64,000 nt of DNA from G963667145 sp963667145 (GCA_963667145.1 OY762943.1:1178001-1242000), one strand, 5' to 3'. Positions 49,666 through 59,209 are shown, counted from the stretch's first letter. Notes: a model not told the origin generated them from the letters alone. Numbers and translations: made by a program.

Positions 49666-50442
49666 TTAGCCCAAAATTTGGTTGAGTTCGCTTGTGTCTT
49701 TTGCCCTCATCAGAGTTTCGCCCACCAGCACTGCATCGAAGCCACAATCTCTGAGCCTGAGCATATCGTCAGCCGTCTTGATGCCACTCTCGCTCACTCG
49801 GACAACATCGCTCGGAATACTCTCAATCAACTTCTCGCTGTGAGAAATATCAACCACAAAAGTGTCCAAATCGCGATTATTCACTCCGATAATCTTCGCT
49901 CCAACTTGCACCGCTCTACCGATTTCCTCTTTGTTGTGTGCCTCAAAAAGGACATCCAAGCCCAACTCATTGGCAAGAGCATAGAATTTCCTAATTTGCT
50001 CATCACTCAAAATACGCAAAATCAACAAGATACAATCTGCTTGCAGAAGTTTCGATTGATAAATTTGATACTCGTCCACAACGAAATCTTTGCGTAAAAT
50101 AGGCAAATCTGTCGTGGCTCTGATCTCTTGCAAAATCTTGTCGCTACCCATAAAAAAATCTTCTTCCGTGAGAACAGAAACAGCCGAAGCACCGCTATTC
50201 TCGTAGGACTGAGCGATTTTCAGATAGTCAAAATCTTCCGAAATCACACCTTTGGAGGGCGAAGCCTTTTTTACCTCGGCGATAACCGACAGCTTGTCTT
50301 TGGTGGCAAGAGCATCGCGGAAAGACCTCTTTTTCGTGAAATCGGCGTTGCTCAAATCTTTGATTAGCTCGTCCAAGCTCCTTTGGGCTTTGGCTTCGGC
50401 AATTCGCACGCGTTTGGTGGCTACTATTTTGTCCAAAATCAT
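49666..50442 (-). CDS. trpC: indole-3-glycerol-phosphate synthase
   Basis: 258 residues. Signature blocks: VIAEVKKASPSKGVI (with the catalytic Lys), SVLTEEDFFMGSDKIL, LRKDFVVDEYQIYQSKLLQAD, IGVNNRDLDTFVVD and VSESGIKTADDM. It closes the indole ring by decarboxylation of CdRP. Three bases separate it from trpD; the trpF start follows its stop by 2 bases. Confidence 0.97.
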   Translation of the reverse strand: MILDKIVATKRVRIAEAKAQRSLDELIKDLSNADFTKKRSFRDALATKDKLSVIAEVKKASPSKGVISEDFDYLKIAQSYENSGASAVSVLTEEDFFMGSDKILQEIRATTDLPILRKDFVVDEYQIYQSKLLQADCILLILRILSDEQIRKFYALANELGLDVLFEAHNKEEIGRAVQVGAKIIGVNNRDLDTFVVDISHSEKLIESIPSDVVRVSESGIKTADDMLRLRDCGFDAVLVGETLMRAKDTSELNQILG

Positions 50443-50445
50443 CGT

Positions 50446-51465
50446 CTAAACCTCGTTAGTGCATTTCACGAAATTGTGCAAAACTTCCAACGCTTTTTTG
50501 TTGGCGATCGCTTCCTTGGCTAACTTTATTCCCTCTTCAATGCTCCCCGCAACTCCAGTTACATAGATAGCAACTCCAGCATTCAGAATGACAATGTCGC
50601 TCTTCGCACCTTTCTCGCCATTCAAAATTCCTCGCAAAATCTCGGCATTCTCGTCAGGAGTGCCACCAACCAAATCTTCCAGCTTGCACAAAGAAAATCC
50701 GTAATCTTCGGGATTTATCTCGTATTCGGTAATTTGCCCGTTGTTCAGCTCCGCCACATAGGTTTTCCCCGTGAGCGTAATCTCGTCCATTCCATCACAT
50801 CCGCTGACAACAGCCGCTTTTTTTATTCCCAATTTCTTGAAAACATTCACCACTTTGGGTATCAAATTCTTGTCGAAAATCCCCATCAAATGCACGTTCG
50901 CATTCGCTGGATTTGACAAAGGTCCCAAAATGTTGAATACCGTTCTGTAAGGCAAATCGCGTCTAATGGGAGCGACATTTTTCATGGAAGCGTGGAAATT
51001 CATGGCGAAAATGAAGCCGATTTTGGTCTTTTTGATGCACTCGAAAACTTGCTTTTCATCAAGAGAGATATTCGCACCCAAGCTCTCCAAAACATCGGCA
51101 GCACCAGATTTGCTGGTCATCGCCTTGTTGCCGTGCTTGGCAATATTTATGCCATTGGCAGCGAGAATGAACATCATCGAAGTGGAGATATTGAAAGTGT
51201 TGATGCCGTCACCACCTGTTCCGCAAGTGTCCACCAGTACATCGAACTGACTGCCGTCCACACTCAGAGCGTTTTCCCGCATCACCTTGGCAAAAGCGTA
51301 AATCTCATCTACCGTCTCTTCTTTCATCTTCAGAGCCGTGAGAAAAGCCGAAATTTTAATCTGGCTAACCTCCCCACGCATAATCATTTGCATACATTCG
51401 TAGCTTTCGTCAAAAGTCAAATCCTCACCACTGGTAACTTTTTTCAAACACTTATCAATCATCAT
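50446..51465 (-). CDS. trpD: anthranilate phosphoribosyltransferase
   Basis: 339 residues. Motifs: VDTCGTGGDGINTFNIST (PRPP loop), AKHGNKAMTSKSGAADVLE, HASMKNVAPIRRDLPYRTVFN and NILGPLSNPANA. It attaches phosphoribose from PRPP to anthranilate. Either of two adjacent ATGs (51465, 51462) could be used; a GGAG-type site lies just upstream in the 11-base gap to trpA. Stand-alone enzyme, not fused to the glutamine amidotransferase, which here is part of TrpEG. Confidence 0.97.
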   Translation of the reverse strand: MMIDKCLKKVTSGEDLTFDESYECMQMIMRGEVSQIKISAFLTALKMKEETVDEIYAFAKVMRENALSVDGSQFDVLVDTCGTGGDGINTFNISTSMMFILAANGINIAKHGNKAMTSKSGAADVLESLGANISLDEKQVFECIKKTKIGFIFAMNFHASMKNVAPIRRDLPYRTVFNILGPLSNPANANVHLMGIFDKNLIPKVVNVFKKLGIKKAAVVSGCDGMDEITLTGKTYVAELNNGQITEYEINPEDYGFSLCKLEDLVGGTPDENAEILRGILNGEKGAKSDIVILNAGVAIYVTGVAGSIEEGIKLAKEAIANKKALEVLHNFVKCTNEV

Positions 51466-51476
51466 TAGGCTCTCCT

Positions 51477-52244
51477 TTATCGTAGATTTTTCAGGAACTC
51501 GTCCACCGCTTGCAATCCGTCGCTTTCCAAAACATTCAAAATCTTGCTTCCGATAATGGCAATGTCGGCTGCTCCCACGAGCTTTTGCACATCGCTTCTT
51601 GAAGAGATACCGAAGCCCACAGCGATATTTTTATCCACCAATGTGCCAACCTCTTTAATCTTAGCCAATACATCATCGCCAAACTTCGTCTTTTGTCCGG
51701 TAACGCCTTTTCTGGGAACATAATAGATGAAGCCTCCGCACTTGTGGGAGATTTCCGCCATTCTGTCGCTTTTGGTGCAGGCTGTGGCAAGTCCCACGGC
51801 ATCAATTCCGTTTTTGGTGCAAATTTCGAAAAATTCGTTGGCATCGTCGATGGGAGCATCGGGAACTATCAAGCCTTTCACACCGATTTCCTTGCACTTT
51901 TGGGCAAATTTCTCAATTCCGTATTTATAAATTATGTTGAAATAAGTCATGAACAAAAAGGAGATTTCTTCGTGCTTCTTCACCATTTTCGCCATAAATT
52001 CCAAGCATTGCTCCACTTTCACGCCATTTTCCACAGCGGTTTGATTGGCTTTCATAAAAGTCGGACCATCAGCCACAGGGTCAGAAAAAGGAATCTGCAA
52101 TTCCACCAAATCTACCTTGTTTTTGGCAAAAAGCTCAATTACTCTTTCGTTCTCAGCAAAAGACGGATACCCCAAAATCTGATGGGTCATCAACAAAATG
52201 TCTTTGCTCTTTTTCTTCTCGTTTATGTAATTTTCAAGATTCAT
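51477..52244 (-). CDS. trpA: tryptophan synthase alpha chain
   Basis: 255 residues. Motifs: VDLVELQIPFSDPVADGPTF (catalytic Glu and Asp), GLIVPDAPIDDANEF, YYVPRKGVTGQKTKF (the usual YLLSRAGVTG loop in altered form) and AVGFGISSRSDV. It splits indole-glycerol-phosphate to indole for TrpB. The sequence of the YVPRKGVTG loop matches the short, diverged alpha chains seen in Bacteroidetes-type operons. Overlaps trpB by 11 bases. Confidence 0.94.
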   Translation of the reverse strand: MNLENYINEKKKSKDILLMTHQILGYPSFAENERVIELFAKNKVDLVELQIPFSDPVADGPTFMKANQTAVENGVKVEQCLEFMAKMVKKHEEISFLFMTYFNIIYKYGIEKFAQKCKEIGVKGLIVPDAPIDDANEFFEICTKNGIDAVGLATACTKSDRMAEISHKCGGFIYYVPRKGVTGQKTKFGDDVLAKIKEVGTLVDKNIAVGFGISSRSDVQKLVGAADIAIIGSKILNVLESDGLQAVDEFLKNLR

Positions 52245-53475
52245 ATAGCTTCCCTCTGTCTTTCACGAATTGCTTCCAAACCTCGTCGTTGAGTGCCTCG
52301 CCGATATTGAAAATGTCTTTGTCTCCTCTGCCTGACATATTCACTATCACGATGTCGTCGGAAGTCGTTTGGTCTATCTCGGCAAATAGTCCCGCAAAGG
52401 CGTGAGTGGATTCCAAAGCTGGTATCAAGCCCTCTTTTGCCATCACCAACTTGAAAGCCTCAATCACTTGCTGGTCAGTCGCAGCCGTCACTCGAACTTT
52501 ATTTTCCTGTGATAGATGGGAAACAATCGGCGACACTCCCACATAGTCCAAGCCTGCAGCGATGCTCCAAGTGTCTTGCATCTGTCCGTCTTCGTCCTGC
52601 AAAAATAAGGTTTTGTAGCCTTGGGAAATTCCGTTTGTTCCACCGCTGTAAGCTATTCTTGCTGCGTGTTTGCCCGATTTCTCGCCCAATCCTCCAGCTT
52701 CCACAGCCACCAACTCCGTTTTGTCCTCATTCAGATATTCGTAAAATGAGCCCATAGCGTTGGAGCCACCGCCCAAGCAGGCGTAAATCTTATTCGGCAA
52801 TCTGCCTTCTTGCTCCATAATCTGCTGTTTGCTCTCCTTGCTGATGACCGACTGAAAATAGCTGACCATCTCGGGAAAAGGCTTTGGTCCGCAGGCTGTC
52901 CCCAACACATAGTGCGTGGTGTCAAAATTCGTCGCCCAATCTCGCATAGCCTCATTTATGGCATCTTTGAGCGTAGCCGTGCCACTTTCTACGGGAACGA
53001 CTTCCGCTCCGAGTTGCTTCATCCAAAATACGTTGGGATACTGGCGTTTCACATCCTCGCTACCCATGTAAATCGTGGCTTGCAAACCCATTTTGGCAGC
53101 CATAATGCTCGTGGCAATTCCGTGTTGACCAGCACCAGTTTCGGCGATAACTCGCTTTTTGCCGAGCCTCTTCATCAAAAGCCCTTGCCCCAAAACGTTG
53201 TTAATCTTGTGAGCACCAGAAACGTTCAAATCTTCCCGCTTGATGTAAATCTTGGTTTTCCCGAAATGTTCGCTCAAATTCTTGGCAAAAGTCAGCGGAG
53301 TTGGTCTTCCCGAAAAATTTTGCAGAAGCTGATAAAACTCTGTGAAAAACTTGTCCGACTTCCTAATTTCCCTATAAATTTCGTCCAACTCTTCCAAAGC
53401 GGGAACAAGGATTTCCGGCACATATCTTCCGCCATATTCCCCAAAAAAGCCGTTCTGACTATCTACATAATTCAT
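52234..53475 (-). CDS. trpB: tryptophan synthase beta chain
   Basis: 413 residues, TrpB1 type. Motifs: GEYGGRYVPEILVPALEEL, the PLP lysine in REDLNVSGAHKINNVLGQ, ETGAGQHGIATSIMAAKMGL, CLGGGSNAMGSF (phosphate-binding loop), AGLDYVGVSPIVSHL and VNMSGRGDKDIFN. It condenses indole and serine to tryptophan and forms the alpha2beta2 complex with TrpA. Precedes trpA with an 11-base overlap, an order that favours equimolar synthesis. Confidence 0.98.
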   Translation of the reverse strand: MNYVDSQNGFFGEYGGRYVPEILVPALEELDEIYREIRKSDKFFTEFYQLLQNFSGRPTPLTFAKNLSEHFGKTKIYIKREDLNVSGAHKINNVLGQGLLMKRLGKKRVIAETGAGQHGIATSIMAAKMGLQATIYMGSEDVKRQYPNVFWMKQLGAEVVPVESGTATLKDAINEAMRDWATNFDTTHYVLGTACGPKPFPEMVSYFQSVISKESKQQIMEQEGRLPNKIYACLGGGSNAMGSFYEYLNEDKTELVAVEAGGLGEKSGKHAARIAYSGGTNGISQGYKTLFLQDEDGQMQDTWSIAAGLDYVGVSPIVSHLSQENKVRVTAATDQQVIEAFKLVMAKEGLIPALESTHAFAGLFAEIDQTTSDDIVIVNMSGRGDKDIFNIGEALNDEVWKQFVKDRGKLYES

Positions 53476-53502
53476 CTAAATTCCCCTTTCAATCTTTGGT
53501 TC

Positions 53503-55320
53503 TCACGGCAACAAATAGTCCAAAGTCTTTTTGATAATGTCCTCGCCATGCTCCGTGAGGATAGACTCCACATGGAATTGGAAGCTGACAAAATTCTCGC
53601 CCTTGATAGCGTAAATCTTGTCGTCATCGCTCTTGGACAAAGCAACATTTTCCACATCTCCCTTGTCCATCGCAAAATAGGAGTTGTAAAAGCCGACCTT
53701 GTTTGGCTCACCGAACAAATCTATCTCTTTTTGCATCCCCTGAAAAGGAATAATCGATTTGGTCAATTCAAACCCCAAAGCACCCGACAATATCTGATGT
53801 CCGAGGCAAATTCCCAAAATCTTTTGCCCATTATCCAGCAAATCACTCACGATAGAATAAAGTATCCGCATTTTGTCGTGGTTAAAATTATTCGGGTCGC
53901 CAGGTCCTGGTCCAACCACCGTGAGAGCATACTTGTCATCATAAACATAATCGCAGTAACGAACAACGCTTGTCCGATAGCCCAAGGACTGCAAAATGTG
54001 TCGCACCATATAGATGAAGTCGTCCTCGTTATCAATCAGCAAAATCTCCTTATCTTGAATTTTGCTCTCAGCTTTCTTGCTCGGGCGTATCCAAAATTTC
54101 GACAGATATTTGTTCCGCGACTGCATTTTCGTTAGAATATCATCATCCACAATCTTCGGCAAAAGCACTTCTCGCTTACTTTCCCCAGCAATCGCATTCA
54201 TCAGCCCCTGAGCCTTGGCTTGAATCTCCTTGCACTCCAGCTCGGGAACGGAATCCCGCACGATGCTCGCTCCAGTTTGAATGGAAAATCGCCCGTTCTT
54301 CTCTATCTCCACCGTCCTGATAGTGATGGCACTGTCCAAAAAATCTTCGCCCTTGGCGTCCTTGCCGAACATACAAATCACACTCGAATAGTATCGACGC
54401 GAAGAGTTCTCGTATTTGGTGATAATTCGAGCGGCATTTTCCAAAGGACTGCCCACCATCGTTGCAGCATAGAGGCTTTCACGCAGACTGGCGAAAATGT
54501 CTTTCGTGCCTTGACCTTCCAGCAGATATTCCGTGTGAATAACCGTCGCCATCTCCTTTAGCAGAGGTCCAATGACCTTGCCTTCATCGGGACACAGCTT
54601 GCAAATAATCTTCAGCTCCTCGTCCACCACCTGAAAAAGCTCGTTAATCTCCTTGGGATTTTCGATAAACGCTTCCAAGCTTTTTTTGAAATTGGCATCG
54701 TTTTTCTTGGGAAGTGTTCCGCAAATTGGATTCATATAAGTTTTGGAATTGCCGATAGTTAAGTGCCTCTCTGGAGATGCCCCCACAAAAATATTTTTGC
54801 CAGAATTGAAGATGAAATTCCAGTAGCTTCCGATTTCGTTTTCCACCAACCTCTTGAAAATCGCCAACACATGAGATGGAGAAAAATCCTTGATTTTGCC
54901 AAAAAACTTTCTCGACATCAAGAAGTTTGAACCTTCGCCATTCTTAATTTCGTCCTCAATCACCCGCTCAACTATCTCCATAAACTCATCGTCGTTCATA
55001 TTAGAAAAAATCCCGCCGTCCACATTCACCTGCACTTCGTCTATCAAAGCACACAGCTCTTTTGGAGTGATGGAAACCTTGCCCTCAATCATCAAAGTCA
55101 AAATTTTCTCGTGCCCGTCTATCACCTCAAAGCCACGCTCGGACATCTGCTTGTACGGCAACAGACTGATATAGTTTTCATCAGCTTTGTCAATCGAGGG
55201 CAAATCAGCAATTTTCTCAAATTTTTTAATGCTTCCCGTAAAAATATCGACCTTTTCGCCCTTGTTCACGATGCAAAAAGGGTTCTCAAATAAATTCAAA
55301 AAATCTTGTTTGGTTTTCAT
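53503..55320 (-). CDS. trpE(G): fused anthranilate synthase (TrpE-TrpG), PhzE-like clade
   Basis: 605 residues. Residues 1-400 are the chorismate-binding component (GASPERHLTIG, NPICGTLPKKN, HTEYLLEGQGTKD, AATMVGSPLENAARIITKYE). A linker leads to a class I glutamine amidotransferase (about 425-605) with the nucleophile Cys in LGICLGHQIL and the His/Glu in FQFHVES. Several blocks (ELFQVVDEELKIICKLC, GPLLKEMATVIHTEYLL, PFQGMQKEI) are closer to PhzE and related ADIC synthases than to classical TrpE. Since it heads a full trp operon with no other trpE, it most likely makes anthranilate. GAGG precedes the ATG. Upstream is a candidate leader peptide. Confidence 0.9.
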   Translation of the reverse strand: MKTKQDFLNLFENPFCIVNKGEKVDIFTGSIKKFEKIADLPSIDKADENYISLLPYKQMSERGFEVIDGHEKILTLMIEGKVSITPKELCALIDEVQVNVDGGIFSNMNDDEFMEIVERVIEDEIKNGEGSNFLMSRKFFGKIKDFSPSHVLAIFKRLVENEIGSYWNFIFNSGKNIFVGASPERHLTIGNSKTYMNPICGTLPKKNDANFKKSLEAFIENPKEINELFQVVDEELKIICKLCPDEGKVIGPLLKEMATVIHTEYLLEGQGTKDIFASLRESLYAATMVGSPLENAARIITKYENSSRRYYSSVICMFGKDAKGEDFLDSAITIRTVEIEKNGRFSIQTGASIVRDSVPELECKEIQAKAQGLMNAIAGESKREVLLPKIVDDDILTKMQSRNKYLSKFWIRPSKKAESKIQDKEILLIDNEDDFIYMVRHILQSLGYRTSVVRYCDYVYDDKYALTVVGPGPGDPNNFNHDKMRILYSIVSDLLDNGQKILGICLGHQILSGALGFELTKSIIPFQGMQKEIDLFGEPNKVGFYNSYFAMDKGDVENVALSKSDDDKIYAIKGENFVSFQFHVESILTEHGEDIIKKTLDYLLP

Positions 55321-55334
55321 ATATTCCTCAAGTC

Positions 55335-55353
55335 AAAATCGCATCCTCTGCGA
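55335..55353 (-). terminator. candidate attenuator hairpin before trpEG
   Basis: On the minus strand TCGCA-GAGGA-TGCGA is followed by TTTTG, about 37 bases after the stop of the candidate leader peptide and 15 bases before the trpEG start. A five-base stem is short for a terminator, so the assignment is tentative. Confidence 0.3.
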
Positions 55354-55390
55354 CCGAAAATACTTTATTAGAAAATCTTATTTTGGTTTG

Positions 55391-55450
55391 TTAAAACGAT
55401 TTAGAAAGAAATCGCCAAAGAAATTGCCAAATGAAGCCACTACTCGCCAT
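55391..55450 (-). CDS. trpL: candidate trp leader peptide with two Trp codons
   Basis: The minus strand between the ABC exporter and trpEG reads MASSGFIWQFLWRFLSKSF and a TAA: 19 residues with two TGG codons four residues apart, 70 bases upstream of trpEG. Two Trp in so short a frame in exactly this position fits a transcription-attenuation leader. Against it: the ribosome binding site is weak (GGA about 9 bases upstream), five Phe codons are also present, and the downstream terminator candidate is small. Confidence 0.4.
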   Translation of the reverse strand: MASSGFIWQFLWRFLSKSF

Positions 55451-55600
55451 GCGGAAAATCCGTTTGAAATTCCCACAATTTTTTGATAAATTTAAAATAC
55501 TTTCGTAACTCATACAGGAACAGTTTGTGGCAAGGTGTTCATCGTCAAGATAAAAATTTTGATTTTACAAAATGTTTGCTTTACGATTTTTTGATGTAGG

Positions 55601-55630
55601 CTTAAGAGTGAACTTTCGTTCACCCTCAAG
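55601..55630 (-). terminator. stable hairpin after the ABC exporter operon
   Basis: In the minus-strand RNA, CUUGAGGGUGAAC pairs with GUUCACUCUUAAG over 13 bp (two G-U pairs) around a GAAA tetraloop. It lies 9 bases past the stop of the last exporter gene. There is no U-run, so it may be a 3' stabilising or rho-dependent end rather than an intrinsic terminator. G-U pairs exist only on this strand, indicating the minus-strand RNA is the functional one. Confidence 0.55.
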
Positions 55631-55638
55631 CACAAAAT

Positions 55639-57366
55639 TTATGCCACCTGTCTTGCAATCATTTTGGCAAAGATGCCGTTTTGGGCTATCAAAGTTGTAG
55701 GGGCAGCGCTTTCGGCGACTTTTCCTTCAGATAAAATCACTATCTTGTCGGCATTTGCCACAGTCCGCATGCGATGAGCGATAATCAGCACAGTTTTGTT
55801 CCTGATTAATTCGGAAATTCCTGCCTGAATTTTGGTTTCGTTTTCCACATCAAGAGAAGCGGTAGCTTCATCAAGCAAGACTATTGGTGCATCTTTCAGC
55901 AAAGCACGAGCGATGGAAATGCGTTGTCTTTCTCCACCGGAAAGAGTTTCTCCGTTTTCACCGATTATAGTGTCATAACCTTGAGGCATTTTGCGGATAA
56001 ATTCGTCGCATTGAGCCAATTTTGCTACTCGCACAATTTCTTCATCACTGGCGTTACGCTTACCAATTCTGATATTATCTTTGATGGAAGTGTTAAACAG
56101 AACCACATCTTGAAAAACAATGGAAAAATTTTTGAGCAGAGTTTCCGGTTCAATCTTGCTTATATCTTGATTTCCGAGAGTGATTTTGCCTTTTTGAATA
56201 TCCCAAAAACGAGCTGCCAATTTTGCAGAAGTACTTTTCCCGCCTCCCGACGGACCAACCAAAGCTGTGATTTCGCCTTGCTTTGCCGTGAACGAAACAT
56301 TTTGTAAAACTTGTTTGTTTTCCTCATAAGCAAAATCGACATTCTCAAAATTGATATCAAAATTATCAGGAACGAAATCAATTTTCCCCTGCTGAATAGG
56401 CATTGCTTGCATCTCGTTCATTCTGTTGATACGCACATTCAGGTATAGCAAAGCCGCAAGATGCCCGAAGACTTCGCTGATGGGATTGTAAATACTGGCG
56501 GAAATCATCATAAAAATCAGATATACAAATAAGTTGATTGTCCCAGCTGTCACCAAATTTGCCCCAACAATGATAACTCCAGCAAGTCCCAACTTTAGAA
56601 TGCCTTGAGCACTATGTACTATCGCACCCGTGAACAATTCACCACTTATCAGATGTTTTTCGTACACAGTAATAATATCGTTCAATTCTTCCACATACTC
56701 GTCCTCTTGATTGTATGATTTCATCTCTTGAATGGTGTCCAAACCTTCTTGAATTTTCTCGCTGACATCTCGCTTAGTTTGATAGCCGACGTTGTTTTCT
56801 TTATCTATTCTCTTTTTGGCGAATAATAGCACAGCTACAGCAACTGGAACTACCCAAAACAGAGCCAACGCCAATTGCCAATTGTAGCAGAAAAGTCCGA
56901 TAGCAATCAAAGTGACACTAAAGATCGAGGCGATGAGTTGCGGAACTGCATGCGAAAAAGTTTGTTCCAAATCCGTGTTGTCGCTCATGATTGTGGAAGT
57001 CAAATCCGATAGATTTTTCTCTCCGAAAAATGCCAAAGGCAATTTGCGAAGTTTTTCCGCCAAGGAAATACGACGATTTGCACTTTCCTCATAAACAGTG
57101 GTGTAAGTGCTTTTGTATTGCACCATCGAGATGACAAACATGATGATCATAAACCCGATACCGAGCAAAATATAGTAGCCGATTCCGTGAATGACGGCAG
57201 CATTTGAGTTGATGTTTTTGTTTAAATATTCATTCAAAAAGATGAACATAAAGGCAGCAGGCAACATCAATGTGAAATTGAGCAAAGTGCTGCAAAATGT
57301 CCCTTTTATAAAATCTTTAGCTCCTTTTTGAGAAAGAGCGAATTTCTTTTGGATAATCTTAAGCAT
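55639..57366 (-). CDS. ABC exporter half-transporter (permease plus ATPase), second subunit
   Basis: 575 residues: an N-terminal six-helix exporter domain, then the nucleotide-binding domain with Walker A GPSGGGKST (about 370), signature LSGGERQRISIARALL, Walker B PIVLLDEATASLD and switch His IIAHRMRTV. Begins inside the end of the preceding gene (8-base overlap), so both subunits are made together, probably as a heterodimer. Substrate unknown; TetR-linked pairs of this type often export drugs, lipids or siderophores. Confidence 0.92.
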   Translation of the reverse strand: MLKIIQKKFALSQKGAKDFIKGTFCSTLLNFTLMLPAAFMFIFLNEYLNKNINSNAAVIHGIGYYILLGIGFMIIMFVISMVQYKSTYTTVYEESANRRISLAEKLRKLPLAFFGEKNLSDLTSTIMSDNTDLEQTFSHAVPQLIASIFSVTLIAIGLFCYNWQLALALFWVVPVAVAVLLFAKKRIDKENNVGYQTKRDVSEKIQEGLDTIQEMKSYNQEDEYVEELNDIITVYEKHLISGELFTGAIVHSAQGILKLGLAGVIIVGANLVTAGTINLFVYLIFMMISASIYNPISEVFGHLAALLYLNVRINRMNEMQAMPIQQGKIDFVPDNFDINFENVDFAYEENKQVLQNVSFTAKQGEITALVGPSGGGKSTSAKLAARFWDIQKGKITLGNQDISKIEPETLLKNFSIVFQDVVLFNTSIKDNIRIGKRNASDEEIVRVAKLAQCDEFIRKMPQGYDTIIGENGETLSGGERQRISIARALLKDAPIVLLDEATASLDVENETKIQAGISELIRNKTVLIIAHRMRTVANADKIVILSEGKVAESAAPTTLIAQNGIFAKMIARQVA

Positions 57367-59131
57367 GATGAGCCTCCTTTCCGATAGTCCATTGAACAGC
57401 TTTTTGGTATTCGTTCCACATTTTCAGATAAATCCCATTTTTCTTAAGTAACTCTTCGTGGCTACCTTGTTCGGCGATTTTGCCTTCGTTGATAACCAAA
57501 ATATTGTCTGCATTTTGCACGCTGGTTAAACGATGTGCTATCATCAAAACCGTTTTTCCTTTAGCCAACACTCCGAGTGCTTTTTGGATTAGATGTTCGT
57601 TTTCCGGATCTGTAAATGCCGTGGCTTCGTCCAAAACCACGATGGGAGCATCCTTCAAAATCGCACGAGCCAAGACAATCCTTTGCTGCTCTCCCCCCGA
57701 AAGATAAGTTCCTTTCGTGCCAATTTTGGTGTTCAAGCCGTTTGGTAAATTATCTATAATTTCTCTACATTGTGCCATATCGACAGCTCGATTAACTTCG
57801 TCCAAAGTAGCGTTGTGATTACCATATTTGATGTTTTCCAACAAAGTCGTTTTGAACAATTTGGTGTTTTGAAAAACGAAAGAAATATTTTTCATAATCT
57901 CTTCATGAGCGATATTTTTCACGTTCTTCCCATCAATGAAAATCTCTCCGTCATCAACGTCCCAAAATCGGGGAAGAAGCTTAGCTATGGTGCTTTTCCC
58001 TCCTCCAGAAGCCCCAACTAAAGCCACAGTTTTGTTCTGAGGAATAGCAAAGCTGATATTATTGATAACTTTTGTCGCAGATTTTAAATAGGAAAAAGAA
58101 ACATTTTTAAACTCAATGTCAAATTTACTTATCGGTTCGGAATTTTGCGGAATCGACAAAGGCTCTATCTCCAACAAATTATCCAAGCGGTCGATAGCCT
58201 CTTTTGCTTGTCCAAATGCATGATTCATATGCATGCTACGCATAATGCTCTGTGAAAAAACCGGTGCTATCAGAACGTAAAGAAACATATTCAAAATGGT
58301 AAGAGAAAGATTGCCAGTATGTGAAATTAGCAAAATGGCAACGGGAACGATGAAAAAAGAAAAGCTGTTGATTAGCACAATATATAACGACATCGGTGTT
58401 TGCCACAGGTTGGTGTATTTCATCACCATTTTTTTGTACCTGATGATGCTGTTATAAAAATTTTTGAACGAATAGACTGTTTGTTGAAACACCTTTACTA
58501 CGGGAATCCCACGAACATACTCCACTGCTTCGGTATTCATATCTTCCAAAGAATCCATATACAGTTGCAAAAACTTTCGACCTTGAACACCCATCATGAA
58601 ACTCATTATTCCCATTGAAATAACTATCGGCACAAGACAAGCGATTCCCAGTCGCCAATCGAAAGCAAAAATTAGCACTCCTGCTGTTATGGGCATCACG
58701 ATAGTTGCCGCAAAATCCGGCATTTGATGAGCCAGAAAGCTATGAGTAATGCTAGCATTGTCGTCAATAATTTTGCGAATGCGTCCAGTGGTATTGTTCT
58801 CAAAAAAACCGAGAGGCAGGCTTACCAATTTTGTCATAGCTCTTTTGCGGATATTTGTTTCCGCCCGAAATGCTGCCAAATGGGACAAAGACAAAGCCGC
58901 AAAATAAATTAACACGCTGGCTATGGCAAATCCTGTTGCCCACAGTGCATAGCTTTGTATCATCGAATGGGACGAGGCACTTTTGCCAATCAGAAATTCC
59001 CGAATGATGAACCACACCAAAACAAAGGGAACCATTCCCGACAAGGCACTCAATCCAGAGAAAAACAGAGACAGTGGGAAAAGCAGTTCCCGTCCGCTCA
59101 TATAGACTTTCAACCTCGATAAAGTTTTCAT
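57359..59131 (-). CDS. ABC exporter half-transporter (permease plus ATPase), first subunit
   Basis: 590 residues with the same architecture: six membrane helices, Walker A GASGGGKST (about 374), signature LSGGEQQRIVLARAIL, Walker B PIVVLDEATAFTDPE and switch His IAHRLTSV. The Walker B-adjacent D-loop reads AFTDPE in place of the usual ASLDxE, typical of the exporter subfamily with MsbA/IrtA-like pairs. Directly downstream of the TetR gene and its operators. Confidence 0.92.
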   Translation of the reverse strand: MKTLSRLKVYMSGRELLFPLSLFFSGLSALSGMVPFVLVWFIIREFLIGKSASSHSMIQSYALWATGFAIASVLIYFAALSLSHLAAFRAETNIRKRAMTKLVSLPLGFFENNTTGRIRKIIDDNASITHSFLAHQMPDFAATIVMPITAGVLIFAFDWRLGIACLVPIVISMGIMSFMMGVQGRKFLQLYMDSLEDMNTEAVEYVRGIPVVKVFQQTVYSFKNFYNSIIRYKKMVMKYTNLWQTPMSLYIVLINSFSFFIVPVAILLISHTGNLSLTILNMFLYVLIAPVFSQSIMRSMHMNHAFGQAKEAIDRLDNLLEIEPLSIPQNSEPISKFDIEFKNVSFSYLKSATKVINNISFAIPQNKTVALVGASGGGKSTIAKLLPRFWDVDDGEIFIDGKNVKNIAHEEIMKNISFVFQNTKLFKTTLLENIKYGNHNATLDEVNRAVDMAQCREIIDNLPNGLNTKIGTKGTYLSGGEQQRIVLARAILKDAPIVVLDEATAFTDPENEHLIQKALGVLAKGKTVLMIAHRLTSVQNADNILVINEGKIAEQGSHEELLKKNGIYLKMWNEYQKAVQWTIGKEAHHA

Positions 59132-59196
59132 ATTAAAGCTCCTTTTTACATCTCTTTCTATAAGAAAGATGCTGTATTAAATCTTACTTTTAAAAA

Positions 59197-59209
59197 CAAA
59201 CATTGTTCT
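59197..59209. promoter_or_regulatory. candidate TetR operator, site 1
   Basis: CAAACATTGTTCT, an imperfect version of the palindrome AGAACAnTGTTCT found intact 60 bases away. It lies between the promoter-like TTGACA (minus strand, 59246-59241) and the exporter start. Confidence 0.5.

Noticed and set aside
49664..49747. Longer TrpF start
   Set aside because: The extension overlaps trpC in another frame and has no similarity to TrpF; the GTG at 49663 fits the family start.
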